From NCBI RefSeq assembly GCF_022758235.1, contig NZ_JALEBG010000001.1, positions 3,038,001 through 3,102,000 on the forward strand: DNA of 64,000 nucleotides. Direction: 5' to 3'. Position 1 is the stretch's first letter. Each line of letters begins with the position of its first letter. The position numbers were made by a program, and so were the translations under genes. This document shows positions 9,520 through 19,058 of the stretch, piece by piece. The notes below the pieces were generated by a model, which saw only the letters and a list, made by a program, of their open reading frames with translations, ran no database searches and was not told where the DNA came from. Source of the stretch: Pontibacter liquoris. Lineage in GTDB: Bacteria > Bacteroidota > Bacteroidia > Cytophagales > Hymenobacteraceae.

Positions 9520-10758
9520 TTACGCAGCGACCAGTTCTGTTGCAATAGCGGCGCGCAGGAGCTCCTCTTCCGCCAGTTCATCCGGCAGCTGTGCGATAAA
9601 GGCTCCCCGGGCTTCTAGCTCCTGCTGGTGCTGCAGCAGATCGCTGCGCAGAATGGTGCCTACCAGCTGCACTACCTGGCTATTCACGCCAAAAGAGGTC
9701 ACCTCGTGCCAAGGCAGGTTAGGCAGTTCGCCGTTTTGTGCAGCCAGCCGCAGGTACACCCGCAGCGTGGCATCTGCGGCCACAGGTGTAGTAGCAGCCT
9801 GTAATTTGGGATACGTATACTTGTAGCCTGCAAGCGCTGCCGACACGTCGGCCCAAACGGCTGAGCCGGTAGGGTGGCTGCCTGCCCCACGCCCCTTCAG
9901 GAACTGGCTACCGGCAAAGCGGGCATCCAGCTGCACCCCGTTAAACTCGGCATGCACGTAGTATAGCTCATTGTCCGGGAAAACAAAGGTGGGCAGCACC
10001 TGCACTTCCAGCTCGCCGAGGTTGTTTATTTTAGCCGAAGCCACCAGCTTGATGCGGGCGCCCACGGCCTGTGCCAGGGCTACATCCTGCGTACTCACCC
10101 GGCTGATGCCAAAGCGCAACACTTTCTGCAGCGGCACCACCACGCCAAACGCATGGGCCGCAATAATGCAGATTTTATGCAGGGCATCGTATCCGCCCAC
10201 GTCCAAGGTCGGGTCGGTTTCGGCAAAACCCAGCGCCTGCGCCTGGTGCAGCGCTTCCTCATACGACAGGTTCTCGGTATCGAGCTTGTGCAGAATGTAA
10301 TTAGACGAGCCGTTCAGGATACCGCTTACCTCTTTTAAAGGCTCCGTGCTGTAGTAGGCTTCCAAGGTGCGCAGGATTGGAATGCTTCCGCACACAGCGG
10401 CTTCGTAGAGCAACACGCCCTTATACTGCTGCTGCAGCTGTACGAGCTCCGGCAGGTTTTCGGCAATCATTTTTTTGTTAGCAGATACGACGGTCTTCCC
10501 TTCCAGCAGGGCTTGCTTCACCAATAAATAGGCTTCTTTGGGATCACTGATGAGCTCGGCCAGCAGATCGATGCTATCATCCTGCAGCAGCTGCTGGGCA
10601 TCAAACGTGAAAGCAGTTGCCGGCAGAGGGCGCTCCTTTTCTTTGTCCTTCACACAGATATTGGCTATTTCCAGCAGTTGGTTGTGCTGCAGCACATCGT
10701 ACAAACCCTGGCCCACGCAGCCAAATCCCAGGATGCCTATTTTATGTTTATTGCTCAT
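9520..10758 (-). CDS. hom: Homoserine dehydrogenase
   Basis: Reduces aspartate semialdehyde to homoserine with NAD(P)H, the branch towards methionine and threonine. The 412-residue protein has the Rossmann motif GILGFGCVGQG at residues 8-18, the AVCGSIPILRTLE block, the substrate-region motif ILNGSSNYIL near 147 and the catalytic-domain segment GFAETDPTLDVGGYDA. The C-terminal 60-70 residues look like a shortened ACT-type region. It is last in metY-metX-hom, and its start overlaps the metX stop by 11 nt. As the kinase is encoded separately in lysC, this organism does not use a ThrA-type fusion here. Placement under the methionine leader suggests that homoserine supply is tied to methionine and cysteine status. 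Confidence 0.95.
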   Translation of the reverse strand: MSNKHKIGILGFGCVGQGLYDVLQHNQLLEIANICVKDKEKERPLPATAFTFDAQQLLQDDSIDLLAELISDPKEAYLLVKQALLEGKTVVSANKKMIAENLPELVQLQQQYKGVLLYEAAVCGSIPILRTLEAYYSTEPLKEVSGILNGSSNYILHKLDTENLSYEEALHQAQALGFAETDPTLDVGGYDALHKICIIAAHAFGVVVPLQKVLRFGISRVSTQDVALAQAVGARIKLVASAKINNLGELEVQVLPTFVFPDNELYYVHAEFNGVQLDARFAGSQFLKGRGAGSHPTGSAVWADVSAALAGYKYTYPKLQAATTPVAADATLRVYLRLAAQNGELPNLPWHEVTSFGVNSQVVQLVGTILRSDLLQHQQELEARGAFIAQLPDELAEEELLRAAIATELVAA

Positions 10759-11800
10759 AGTGTAATAATGCTACTGTTTCTTCTTCTATATAAAACTGAC
10801 TGATCGCGGCTGTCAGCTGCTCCACCTCCACCAGAAAACCATCGTGGCCATAGTTGGAGGTAAGGAGTGCAAACGCGGAGCCCGGCACCTGTGTATGTAA
10901 AAACTGTTGTTCCTCTACCGGAAAAAGCAGGTCGGTATCGACACCCACAAACAGGCAGCGGGCCTTTAGATGCGCCAGCGCTTTCACCACGCCGCCCCTG
11001 TTGCGGCCCACGTGGTGCGAGTCCATGGCTTTGGACAGCAACCAGTACGTATAGGCATTAAACCGCTTGGCAAGCTTTTCGCCCTGGTATACCTGGTAAG
11101 TTGCCGCCCGGAAATTGTCTGTAATGCTGTTGCCGGGCTCCTGCTGGTTTTCGTGGTAAGTGTTGTAGTGGCGGTACGAAAGCATGGCAATAGCACGTGC
11201 CGTTTTCAGGCCTTCTTTGCCGGCATCCTCGCTGTTGCCGTGCCAGCTTGGGTCCTGGCGAATGGCCATGCGCTGGCTTTCGTTAAACGCGATACCCCAG
11301 GGCGAGTGGCGGGCATTAGAGGCCACATGCACCAGCCGTTCAAACACATCAGGTTGCTGAATGGCCCACTCCAGTGCCTGCTGCCCTCCCAACGAACCGC
11401 CGATCAACGTATGAATTTGCTTTAAACCCAACTCGCCGCGCAGCAGCTCGAAGGCAGCCACTACATCGCGGTTAGTGAAAACCGGAAACGCATGAAAGTA
11501 GGGCTTCAGCGTAGCAGGGTTGATGGACAGCGGCCCGGTAGAGCCATAGCATCCGCCCAGGGTATTGGCACAGATAACAAACCACTGCGCCGGGTCATAC
11601 AACTTGCCCGGGCCAAACAGACCGGCCCACCAGTCTGTAAAGTCGGAGCTGCCGGTCAGGGCATGGCACACCCATACTACGTTGTCGCGGCGGGCATTTA
11701 GCTGGCCGTAGGTAGTATAGGCCAGCTGCAAGCCGGGCAGGGTAGCGCCCGACTCCAGCGTGAAGGCCTGTTGGGAATGAAAAACGTGTTGCTCTGGCAT
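10748..11800 (-). CDS. metX: Homoserine O-acetyltransferase
   Basis: Transfers an acetyl group from acetyl-CoA to homoserine, activating it for sulfhydrylation. The 350-residue alpha/beta hydrolase-fold protein shows the nucleophile elbow GGSLGGQQALEW, the acidic residue in GVDTDLLFP and the catalytic His in YGHDGFLVE. The CHALTGSSDFTDWW segment near residue 45 is typical of MetX. A few MetX-like enzymes use succinyl-CoA; sequence reading alone cannot exclude that. It begins 8 nt after the metY stop and overlaps hom, so the three genes are one transcript. Confidence 0.95.
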   Translation of the reverse strand: MPEQHVFHSQQAFTLESGATLPGLQLAYTTYGQLNARRDNVVWVCHALTGSSDFTDWWAGLFGPGKLYDPAQWFVICANTLGGCYGSTGPLSINPATLKPYFHAFPVFTNRDVVAAFELLRGELGLKQIHTLIGGSLGGQQALEWAIQQPDVFERLVHVASNARHSPWGIAFNESQRMAIRQDPSWHGNSEDAGKEGLKTARAIAMLSYRHYNTYHENQQEPGNSITDNFRAATYQVYQGEKLAKRFNAYTYWLLSKAMDSHHVGRNRGGVVKALAHLKARCLFVGVDTDLLFPVEEQQFLHTQVPGSAFALLTSNYGHDGFLVEVEQLTAAISQFYIEEETVALLHYEQ

Positions 11801-11808
11801 TTCTTTCG

Positions 11809-13170
<1,362 letters not shown>

Positions 13171-13207
13171 TTAAAGTATAAAACCGCAGAGATGCGAATA
13201 CAGAGTA

Positions 13208-13300
13208 GCCCCTGGCCGCAGACATGAATCTGCCGCGAAAGCGGTGCAGGCTAAAACGATGCTAGATTAACAACAACAGCAACACATAGCCTCCAGGGGC
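13208..13300 (-). promoter_or_regulatory. Candidate attenuator: complementary arms flanking the Cys codons
   Basis: In the metY leader RNA the sequence GCCCCUGG (13300-13293), inside the last codons before the Cys run, is exactly complementary to CCAGGGGC (13215-13208), downstream of the leader stop. A ribosome stalled at the Cys codons would cover the first arm and free the second. Other small hairpins lie nearby (CCGC-UUUC-GCGG and GCAGA-loop-UCUGC), and a weak CGCA-UCUC-UGCG stem before GUUUUAU could act as terminator. Pairing is read directly; the regulatory role is inference. Confidence 0.4.
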
Positions 13301-13404
13301 ATGCGCATGACTTTAGCGAGAGCAAAAGCGGGAGTTTGCGGCAGTGCGGCTGCCGGCAAATTAAAAATACGTCTGTGCTGTGTTGGCTTGATTCCCTTTT
13401 TCAT
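13267..13404 (-). CDS. Candidate cysteine-rich leader peptide upstream of metY
   Basis: A 45-codon ORF with an ATG start 8 nt after the SAM-I aptamer and a TAA stop 129 nt before metY. It begins MKKGIKPTQHRR and ends MPLEAMCCCCC; the five Cys codons (TGT TGC TGT TGT TGT) are immediately followed by the stop. A run of codons for the regulated amino acid next to the stop is the mark of attenuation leader peptides, and polycysteine leaders are known from mycobacteria. Cysteine is the logical signal for an operon that fixes sulfide into homocysteine. The first half is otherwise unremarkable. The alternative is chance translation of a CAACAACAGC-type low-complexity stretch; its exact position in the methionine leader argues against this. 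Confidence 0.6.
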   Translation of the reverse strand: MKKGIKPTQHRRIFNLPAAALPQTPAFALAKVMRMPLEAMCCCCC

Positions 13405-13412
13405 GACAGTAT

Positions 13413-13521
13413 CAATTTATATTCTTCCGAACCTTTCGGAATCAGGAATTAGCACCTTTACTCGGTAGTTAGGTTGCTAGCGCTTCATAGAGCCTGTCTC
13501 TCCACGCTTCTTTATAAATCA
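13413..13521 (-). promoter_or_regulatory. SAM-I (S-box) riboswitch
   Basis: On the minus strand the conserved S-box blocks appear in order: GUGGAGAGACAGGCUCU, AUGAAGCGCUAGCAACC, then AAGGUGCUAAUUCC. The P4 hairpin is UUCCGAA-AGG-UUCGGAA. P1 is closed by AUUUAUA (5' side) and UAUAAAU (3' side). The ligand is S-adenosylmethionine, and binding normally represses methionine genes. There is no terminator directly behind the aptamer; the 3' P1 strand lies just before the start codon of the Cys-rich mini-ORF, so SAM may act through translation of that ORF or through a later structure. Confidence 0.92.
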
Positions 13522-13550
13522 ATATCCGCGAAGGGTATTGACTAGATGTT

Positions 13551-13582
13551 GCAATATTAAACCGCGCTAAAAGTATTTGCAA
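13551..13582 (-). promoter_or_regulatory. Possible promoter of the metY leader
   Basis: On the minus strand TTGC is followed after about 19-20 nt by TAATATTG, close to the Bacteroidota pair TTG / TAnnTTTG. It sits about 30 nt before the SAM-I aptamer, where a leader promoter is expected. The -7 box has one mismatch. Confidence 0.35.
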
Positions 13583-13951
13583 GCTTTTTCTGCTCTTTTT
13601 TCAAAAATGCCTTTGCAGCGCCGGTTAAGCAATCATACGGCGGGCTCCTGTTTTCGTTACAGGCGCCCCTGCCAGCTCCTGCGCAGCTAAGTAGCGCTGT
13701 GGCCATACCCGGCTACAGGCAGCGGCTGCAGCAGCATAACTACAGGCGATTCCGGCTAGTAGTGTCTGCAAAACCCGCCGCAGGCCTGAAGCTGCATCAT
13801 ACTTCTGATAGTATAACATCTCCCTATATTAATACTAAACTTTGCCCCTGCTGCCAAGTATACTTCCGGTATAGTTTAGCAACTATATTCGCAGGCCCCG
13901 GCATCGTACGTGAAAGCAGCCAATTAAATTTTTCACCCTCTAAAATATAAT
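13583..13951. other. Spacer between metY leader and purC
   Basis: About 370 bp without a convincing gene. Short frames here lack family features. It includes the palindromic AAGTATACTT near 13857 and upstream DNA for both divergent units. No hairpin with a T-run is seen. Confidence 0.4.
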
Positions 13952-13959
13952 TACCTTTG
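13952..13959 (+). promoter_or_regulatory. Probable purC -7 element
   Basis: TACCTTTG matches TAnnTTTG and lies 24 nt before the purC ATG, giving a very short leader. A TTTTTC stretch lies roughly at the -33 distance, but no clear TTG does. Confidence 0.4.
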
Positions 13960-13983
13960 CTTGCTGACAACCTATCACACGTA

Positions 13984-14919
13984 ATGGAGGCCATAAAAGA
14001 AACCAACTTCTCCTTCGCCGGCCAGACCGGTTTTTACAAAGGCAAAGTTCGCGATGTATACTATTTCGGAGACAAGCTGGCCATGATCGCCACCGACCGT
14101 ATCTCCGCTTTTGACGTGGTGCTGCCACGCGCTATTCCTTACAAAGGGCAGGTGCTCAACCAGATTGCCAGTCTCAACCTCAAAGCGACAGCTGACATTG
14201 TTCCCAACTGGGTTCTGTCTACCCCGGATCCGAATGCGACCATCGGGTATCGTTGCGAGCCTTTTAAAGTAGAAATGGTGATCCGGGGATACCTGGCAGG
14301 CCATGCGTGGCGCGAGTACCAGGCCGGCAAACGCCTCTTGTGCGGGGTAGCCCTGCCCGAGGGATTGCGCGAGAATGACCAGTTGCCTGAGCCCATCATC
14401 ACCCCCACCACCAAAGCAGACGAAGGCCACGACGAAGACATTTCAAGAAAAGAAATTATTGCCTCAGGCCTTGTATCTGAAGAAGATTATCTTAATTTAG
14501 AGCGCTATACCAGAGCGCTTTATGCCCGTGGTACCGCACTGGCCGCAGAACGTGGCCTGCTTTTGGTAGATACCAAGTATGAGTTTGGCAAGTATAACGG
14601 CCAGATTTACCTGATCGACGAGATCCACACGCCGGATTCGTCCCGTTACTTTTACAGCCAGGGGTATGCGGAACGGCAGGCACAAGGAGAACCGCAGCGG
14701 CAGCTTTCAAAAGAATTTGTGCGCCAGTGGCTCATCGGAAACGGCTTTCAGGGGCAACACGGCCAGGCAGTTCCGGAGATGACAGACGAAGTGGTACGCG
14801 GCATTTCGGACCGCTATATTGAGCTGTTTGAGGTTTTTACCGGCCAGCCTTTTGTAAAGGAGGGTTATGAAAACGTGCTTTCTCGAATAGAGCAGCACAT
14901 TATTGAAAACATTTTTTAG
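13984..14919 (+). CDS. purC: Phosphoribosylaminoimidazole-succinocarboxamide synthase
   Basis: Joins CAIR and aspartate with ATP to form SAICAR in de novo purine synthesis. I chose the ATG at 13984 (begins [11 protein letters not shown], 311 residues) over an in-frame TTG at 13957, because the latter overlaps the putative -7 promoter box. The family signature is clear: [25 protein letters not shown] N-terminal lobe with SAFDVVLP, the [16 protein letters not shown] block near residue 97 and the [25 protein letters not shown] block near 195. The length and spacing resemble the longer, yeast Ade1-like SAICAR synthetases. It appears to be monocistronic; a STAS gene follows after 67 nt. Confidence 0.95.
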   Translation: MEAIKETNFSFAGQTGFYKGKVRDVYYFGDKLAMIATDRISAFDVVLPRAIPYKGQVLNQIASLNLKATADIVPNWVLSTPDPNATIGYRCEPFKVEMVIRGYLAGHAWREYQAGKRLLCGVALPEGLRENDQLPEPIITPTTKADEGHDEDISRKEIIASGLVSEEDYLNLERYTRALYARGTALAAERGLLLVDTKYEFGKYNGQIYLIDEIHTPDSSRYFYSQGYAERQAQGEPQRQLSKEFVRQWLIGNGFQGQHGQAVPEMTDEVVRGISDRYIELFEVFTGQPFVKEGYENVLSRIEQHIIENIF

Positions 14920-14986
14920 CACTAAAAGTTACCATAATTAAAGTAGATTTTGGTACATTTGCTTTTAAATCCTTATTGGTAGATCT

Positions 14987-15364
14987 ATGAAATACACGAT
15001 TGATAAGAAAGAAAACTATACAATTATCACGATAGATGAGAAGAAGCTGGATACTTCTATTGCACCTGACCTGAAGTCTGAGTTCGTGAAATTGAATGCC
15101 GAGGGGATCACCAACCTGATTCTTGACCTGAGTAACGTGAAATATACGGATTCATCGGGCCTGAGCTCCATTCTGATCGCAAACCGCCTATGCAATTCCT
15201 CTAACGGTTTGCTGATCATGACAGGGTTACAGGACCATGTGATGAAGCTCATCTCTATCTCTAAACTGGAGTCGGTGTTAAACATTCTGCCTACGGTAGA
15301 AGAAGCGATCGATCGTGTGTTTTTGCACGAGATTGAGCAAGATCTGACCAACAAAGAAGACTAA
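14987..15364 (+). CDS. STAS-domain protein, anti-sigma-factor antagonist type
   Basis: A 125-residue single-domain STAS protein of the SpoIIAA kind. The fold is recognised from LDTSIAPDLKSEF, then VLDL-type strand NLILDLSNVKYTDSSGLSSI with the conserved Ser pair (residues about 55-60) that is normally phosphorylated by an anti-sigma kinase, and a C-terminal EAIDRVF helix. In the family, the unphosphorylated form binds the kinase or an anti-sigma factor and releases its target. No partner kinase or phosphatase is in the window. A TACATTTG box at 14954-14961 could be its -7 element. RNase Z begins 15 nt downstream, so the two are probably cotranscribed. Confidence 0.85.
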   Translation: MKYTIDKKENYTIITIDEKKLDTSIAPDLKSEFVKLNAEGITNLILDLSNVKYTDSSGLSSILIANRLCNSSNGLLIMTGLQDHVMKLISISKLESVLNILPTVEEAIDRVFLHEIEQDLTNKED

Positions 15365-15379
15365 CCTTACCGCCCGGTA

Positions 15380-16300
15380 GTGGATTTCGAACTCAGAATT
15401 CTCGGCAGTTCGTCGGCTACTCCCTCGGCAAACAGACACCATACCGCCCAAGTCCTGACGATTGGCAATCAGTACCACCTGATTGATTGCGGAGAAGGAA
15501 CGCAGATGCAGCTGATGCAATACAAGATAAAGCATCAGCGCATCTGCAATATTTACATCAGCCACCTGCATGGCGACCATTATTTTGGGCTGGCAGGGTT
15601 GCTATCCACCATGCACCTGCAGGGGCGCCTCACGCCGCTGCACCTCTTCGGCCCTCCCGGCCTCTCCGAAATCCTTAGCCTGCAGTTTAAGTATTCGGGC
15701 ACCAACCTGAGCTTTCCGCTCATTTTTCATGAGCTGGACACAGCTTACCACAAAAAGATCTTTGAAGACAAGCAGATCACGGTACATACCATCCCGATGG
15801 AGCACCGTGTGCCCTGCTGCGGTTTTGTTTTCAGGGAAAAGCCCAAGCCACGCCCACTGATCAAGGAAAAGCTCTCCGGCTTTCTGACCCCGCCGCAACT
15901 CGTGCGCCTCAAATGGGGCGAAGATATCAAAGACGAACAAGGCAACATCATCGTCCGCAACCAGGATGTAACACAGGAGCCAAAGCGCAGCCGCAGCTAC
16001 GCCTATTGCTCAGACAGCCGCTATAAACCCGAGCTGCTCCCCTACCTGCGCGGTGTAGATCTACTTTACCACGAGGCCACTTTCCTGGATGATATGCGCG
16101 AGCGCGCTACCTATACCTTCCACAGCACGGCCCTGCAGGCTGCCGAGCTCGCCGCGGCCGCCAAAGTGCGCCACCTGCTGCTGGGCCATTTCTCGGTCCG
16201 GTACAAAGACCTGACCCCGCTGCTGCTGGAGGCCATGTCCGTATTCCCGCATGTAGACCTGGCCACCGAAGGCAGCATTTTCTGTATTACAGAGCAGTAG
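15380..16300 (+). CDS. rnz: Ribonuclease Z (tRNA 3' processing endonuclease)
   Basis: A zinc-dependent metallo-beta-lactamase-fold endonuclease that trims tRNA 3' trailers. The 306-residue protein starts with GTG (MDFELRILGSSSATPS). The metal-binding HLHGDHYFGLAGLL lies near residue 61; later ligands are in PMEHRVPCCGF, CSDSRY and the C-terminal GHFSVRY, and the long insert around residues 160-200 is the tRNA-binding exosite region expected of RNase Z. It follows the STAS gene by 15 nt. Its last 14 nt overlap the end of the convergent DoxX-like gene. Confidence 0.94.
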   Translation: MDFELRILGSSSATPSANRHHTAQVLTIGNQYHLIDCGEGTQMQLMQYKIKHQRICNIYISHLHGDHYFGLAGLLSTMHLQGRLTPLHLFGPPGLSEILSLQFKYSGTNLSFPLIFHELDTAYHKKIFEDKQITVHTIPMEHRVPCCGFVFREKPKPRPLIKEKLSGFLTPPQLVRLKWGEDIKDEQGNIIVRNQDVTQEPKRSRSYAYCSDSRYKPELLPYLRGVDLLYHEATFLDDMRERATYTFHSTALQAAELAAAAKVRHLLLGHFSVRYKDLTPLLLEAMSVFPHVDLATEGSIFCITEQ

Positions 16301-16727
16301 AAGGTCTGCCAGCCAGCGTTCTTTCTGTGCGGGGGCTATCGGTAGCGGTAGTAGCCTCGGTTACTTTGGTAAGCGTAAAAGCGCCTACGGCCATGGTCAG
16401 ATCCCGCACAGCCACATCCAGGTAGTGCCCGCTCAACAGCAGGTTCAGGGCAATGCCGATCAGCCAGGCCATCACCACATAAGCGCCCAGGCGGGGCCGC
16501 ACAAATACCAGCACCCCGGCAATGATCTCGATCACACCCACAAGCAGCATAAAAGTATGTGGTGCCACCGGCAACATCCCAGCAAGGGTCGGGTTCAGGT
16601 ACTTATCCCAGTCTACCAGCAGGTCTGTGAACTTATCAATACCCGCAACAATAGGTACAAGGCCATAGGTCAGTTTCAGGGTGGTTCGGATTTGAAGCAG
16701 CGCCTGATGTTCCATTACATTTTCCAT
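16287..16727 (-). CDS. DoxX-like four-helix membrane protein
   Basis: About 146 residues with four hydrophobic segments (near LTYGLVPIVAGIDKF, TFMLLVGVIEIIAGVLVFV, LGAYVVMAWLIGIALNLLL and LTMAVGAFTL) and a polar C-terminal tail. The pattern resembles DoxX/SURF4-like inner-membrane proteins; their biochemical role is uncertain. I chose the ATG at 16727 (MENVMEHQ); an upstream ATG at 16757 would add ten polar residues. It is divergent from the ECF sigma gene at 16852, so the two may share a control region. The last 14 nt overlap rnz tail-to-tail. Confidence 0.65.
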   Translation of the reverse strand: MENVMEHQALLQIRTTLKLTYGLVPIVAGIDKFTDLLVDWDKYLNPTLAGMLPVAPHTFMLLVGVIEIIAGVLVFVRPRLGAYVVMAWLIGIALNLLLSGHYLDVAVRDLTMAVGAFTLTKVTEATTATDSPRTERTLAGRPSTAL

Positions 16728-16851
16728 GATCTTTCGGTTTTTACAATTATTTAACATTATTTACTCATTAGATACCCGCTAATGAATAACGTTACAGATT
16801 CATGTAACTTTTTTGCGCCATTTGCATCTAAATAAGTAAAGGCAGCCAAGT

Positions 16852-17526
16852 ATGCAGGTAAAAGAAAAACAAGGGCAACACCAGTTATCGGACCGGGAGG
16901 TAGTGGAACGGGTATTAACCGGGGAAAAAGAGTTGTATGAGATCCTCATGCGGCGCTATAACCAGAAACTTTACCGGGTGATCAGGGGATACCTGAAAGA
17001 TGCGTGCGAGGTAGAGGATGCCATGCAGAACACCTACCTCAAAGCATATGAAAAGCTATATCAGTTTCACGGCGAGGCGCAGTTCTCGACCTGGCTGGTC
17101 CGCATTGGTATAAACGAGGCGCTGGGCTGGCTGCGCCAAAACCAGAAAGCCGCTTTCCTGCATAGTATACAAGAAGACCAACCAGACCAGCAACTCCTGG
17201 AACTACCTGACACCAAAAGTATGAACCCCGAAATCAATACCATTCACAAGGAAATGCAGCTGCTGCTGGAGCAGGCCATCGATAACCTGCCTACCAAATA
17301 CAGGGTCGTTTATATGCTGCGCGAGGTAGAGGAAATGAGCACGGCGGAAGTGACCGCTTGCCTGGCTATCTCGGAAAGCAATCTGAAAGTAAGGCTGCAT
17401 CGTGCAAAAACACTGCTCAAAGAAAACCTCTACCAGCTTTCTGCCTCGCGGGATGTGTTTACGTTTGGCTCGAAACATTGCGACAAGCTGGTCAACCAGG
17501 TTATGGCCAGGCTGCAGCAAGTATAG
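16852..17526 (+). CDS. RNA polymerase sigma factor, ECF type
   Basis: A 224-residue sigma-70-family factor with only regions 2 and 4. Region 2 runs through LYEILMRRYNQKLYRVIRGY and EDAMQNTYLKAYEKLYQF; the FSTWLVRIGINEALGWLR stretch is a typical region 2.4-to-linker sequence. Region 4 is LPTKYRVVYMLREVEEMSTAE to LKVRLHRAKTLLKENL. A C-terminal tail with a Cys-containing FGSKHCDKLVNQVMARL follows. No anti-sigma factor gene lies beside it, which is unusual for ECF factors but frequent in this C-terminally extended group. It is divergent from the DoxX-like gene, a likely target. Confidence 0.92.
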   Translation: MQVKEKQGQHQLSDREVVERVLTGEKELYEILMRRYNQKLYRVIRGYLKDACEVEDAMQNTYLKAYEKLYQFHGEAQFSTWLVRIGINEALGWLRQNQKAAFLHSIQEDQPDQQLLELPDTKSMNPEINTIHKEMQLLLEQAIDNLPTKYRVVYMLREVEEMSTAEVTACLAISESNLKVRLHRAKTLLKENLYQLSASRDVFTFGSKHCDKLVNQVMARLQQV

Positions 17527-17780
17527 GTCCGTCCTCGCGTTGCTGTCAGTTCAAAAATTTATTCAAACATCCGCTTACCGCCTCAACCCGGCGCCGCTGT
17601 TAGCTGGCAGGAAGTATAAACCAGGTAAAACTCTTTAACAAGTGACAGATACGTATAAAGGCCATCGCTGCTTTTCGCCAATACCAATTAAATTTATGCT
17701 GAAAACCAGCCCACTTCAGTCTGCGCAAGTATAGCTTTGCCTTTTCTTTACCGTATTATTACCAGCACCAAAACACACGT

Positions 17781-18308
17781 ATGGCTATACAACTGATCAT
17801 GGTACCTGGGCTGGGCAACTCGGGGCCGCAACACTGGCAAAGTCTATGGGAAGCGCAGGATACCGCCATCCGCCGCGTAGGGCAATCGGATTGGGATACG
17901 CCCACCTGCGCAGCCTGGGTGAAAAAGCTGCACGAGGAAATACAGCAGGCAGATGCTCCTGTGGTGTTAGTGGCGCACAGCCTGGGTTGCCTGGCGGTGG
18001 TGCACTGGGCCCGGCATTACCAGGGAAACGTAAAGGCCGCCATGCTGGTAGCGCCGCCGGATGCAGAACGCCCGGATTTTCCGCAGGAAGCAACCGGTTT
18101 CGCCCCTATTCCCCAACAAAAGCTCCCCTTTCCAACTATAGTAGTAGCCAGCAGCAACGACCCCTACATATCCATGCAACGGGTACAGGAACTGGGCCGG
18201 AACTGGGGCAGCCAGTTGGTAAGCGTGGGAGATGCCAGGCATATCAACGCCAGTTCGGGCCTAGGCGACTGGCCGCAGGGGCAGCAGCTATTGCAGGAGC
18301 TACTGTAG
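17781..18308 (+). CDS. RBBP9/YdeN-family serine hydrolase
   Basis: A small 175-residue alpha/beta hydrolase. The opening QLIMVPGLGNSGPQHWQSLW is characteristic of the RBBP9/YdeN family. The nucleophile is in VAHSLGCLAVVHWA (near residue 66), the acid in ASSNDPYIS and the His in GDARHINASSG. The substrate is unknown; family members are esterase-like. It stands alone, with a TAGCTTTG box at 17732-17739 as a possible -7 element. Confidence 0.88.
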   Translation: MAIQLIMVPGLGNSGPQHWQSLWEAQDTAIRRVGQSDWDTPTCAAWVKKLHEEIQQADAPVVLVAHSLGCLAVVHWARHYQGNVKAAMLVAPPDAERPDFPQEATGFAPIPQQKLPFPTIVVASSNDPYISMQRVQELGRNWGSQLVSVGDARHINASSGLGDWPQGQQLLQELL

Positions 18309-18422
18309 CGCCAGGCTTTGCTTTAATCCTTTGCGGGCTTTGTACATTCTACTGAAAACCGCTATATTTAGGAGCCGCGTCAGCCCGCCTGCGCGCCTGT
18401 AATATCCCTAATCCTAACATAA

Positions 18423-18893
18423 ATGGCTAAGAGAAAAGCATTCACCGCCACCGGCATTATCGTCGGTATACTTGTCCTTCTGGTTTTGATGCAGTTTATC
18501 CGCATTGATAAAACGAACCCGCCTGTAGACCCGGCCAAAGAATTTGTAACCATTGCTAATCCGCCACAGGATGTGACTCTTATCTTGCGGGAGTCCTGCT
18601 ACGATTGCCACTCCAACACCACCAAGTATCCCTGGTACTCGAATGTAGCTCCGGTTTCATGGTTTCTCAAAAACCATATAGACGAAGGTCGCCGGGAACT
18701 GAATTTCTCGGAATGGGGAAGCTATACAGCTAAAAAAGCGAACCACAAGTTGGAGGAAGCCATCGAACTGGTTGAGAATGGCGAAATGCCGATGACGTCT
18801 TATACCTTGCTGCACGCCGAAGCTAAGCTTACCAAAGAAGAAAAGGAAAAACTGATCAGCTGGCTGAAAACTTACAAGAGCACCGGTTCTTAA
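18423..18893 (+). CDS. Membrane-anchored haem-binding domain protein (single CxxCH)
   Basis: A 156-residue protein with an N-terminal membrane anchor (TGIIVGILVLLVLMQF, residues about 10-26) and a periplasmic domain. The motif SCYDCHSNTTKYPWYSNVAP near residues 58-78 has one CxxCH for covalent haem attachment; this sequence pattern is that of the Haem_bd family common in Bacteroidota. The C-terminal half (AEAKLTKEEKEKLISWLKT) resembles the end of a c-type cytochrome fold. It probably carries electrons in the periplasm; the partner is not visible. The gene is isolated. Confidence 0.88.
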   Translation: MAKRKAFTATGIIVGILVLLVLMQFIRIDKTNPPVDPAKEFVTIANPPQDVTLILRESCYDCHSNTTKYPWYSNVAPVSWFLKNHIDEGRRELNFSEWGSYTAKKANHKLEEAIELVENGEMPMTSYTLLHAEAKLTKEEKEKLISWLKTYKSTGS

Positions 18894-19058
18894 CCAGTAA
18901 GTATAGTGCCCCTGCAGGCAGCGGAAGGAGCGCTGCCCTGATGAATACCTGCCGTTGAACAAAAACGGCCAAAAAGAAGATGAACAGCTGCTTTACCTGT
19001 AACCAATGGGCAAGGTAGCTGTTTTGCTATTGTAAAAACCTAAACGCAGCGCACTCCT

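Noticed and set aside
13625..13819. Short minus-strand frame in the metY-purC spacer
   Set aside because: 64 codons, Ala/Arg-rich, without family motifs or promoter context; it covers ordinary spacer DNA.
18894..19058. Possible preQ1 riboswitch before the queuosine precursor transporter
   Set aside because: Several hairpins and a GTAAAAACCTAAAC string are present, but the loop lacks the C-rich core of preQ1-I and no pseudoknot pairing could be made. The AACAGCT...AGCTGTT stem may be a terminator of the preceding gene.
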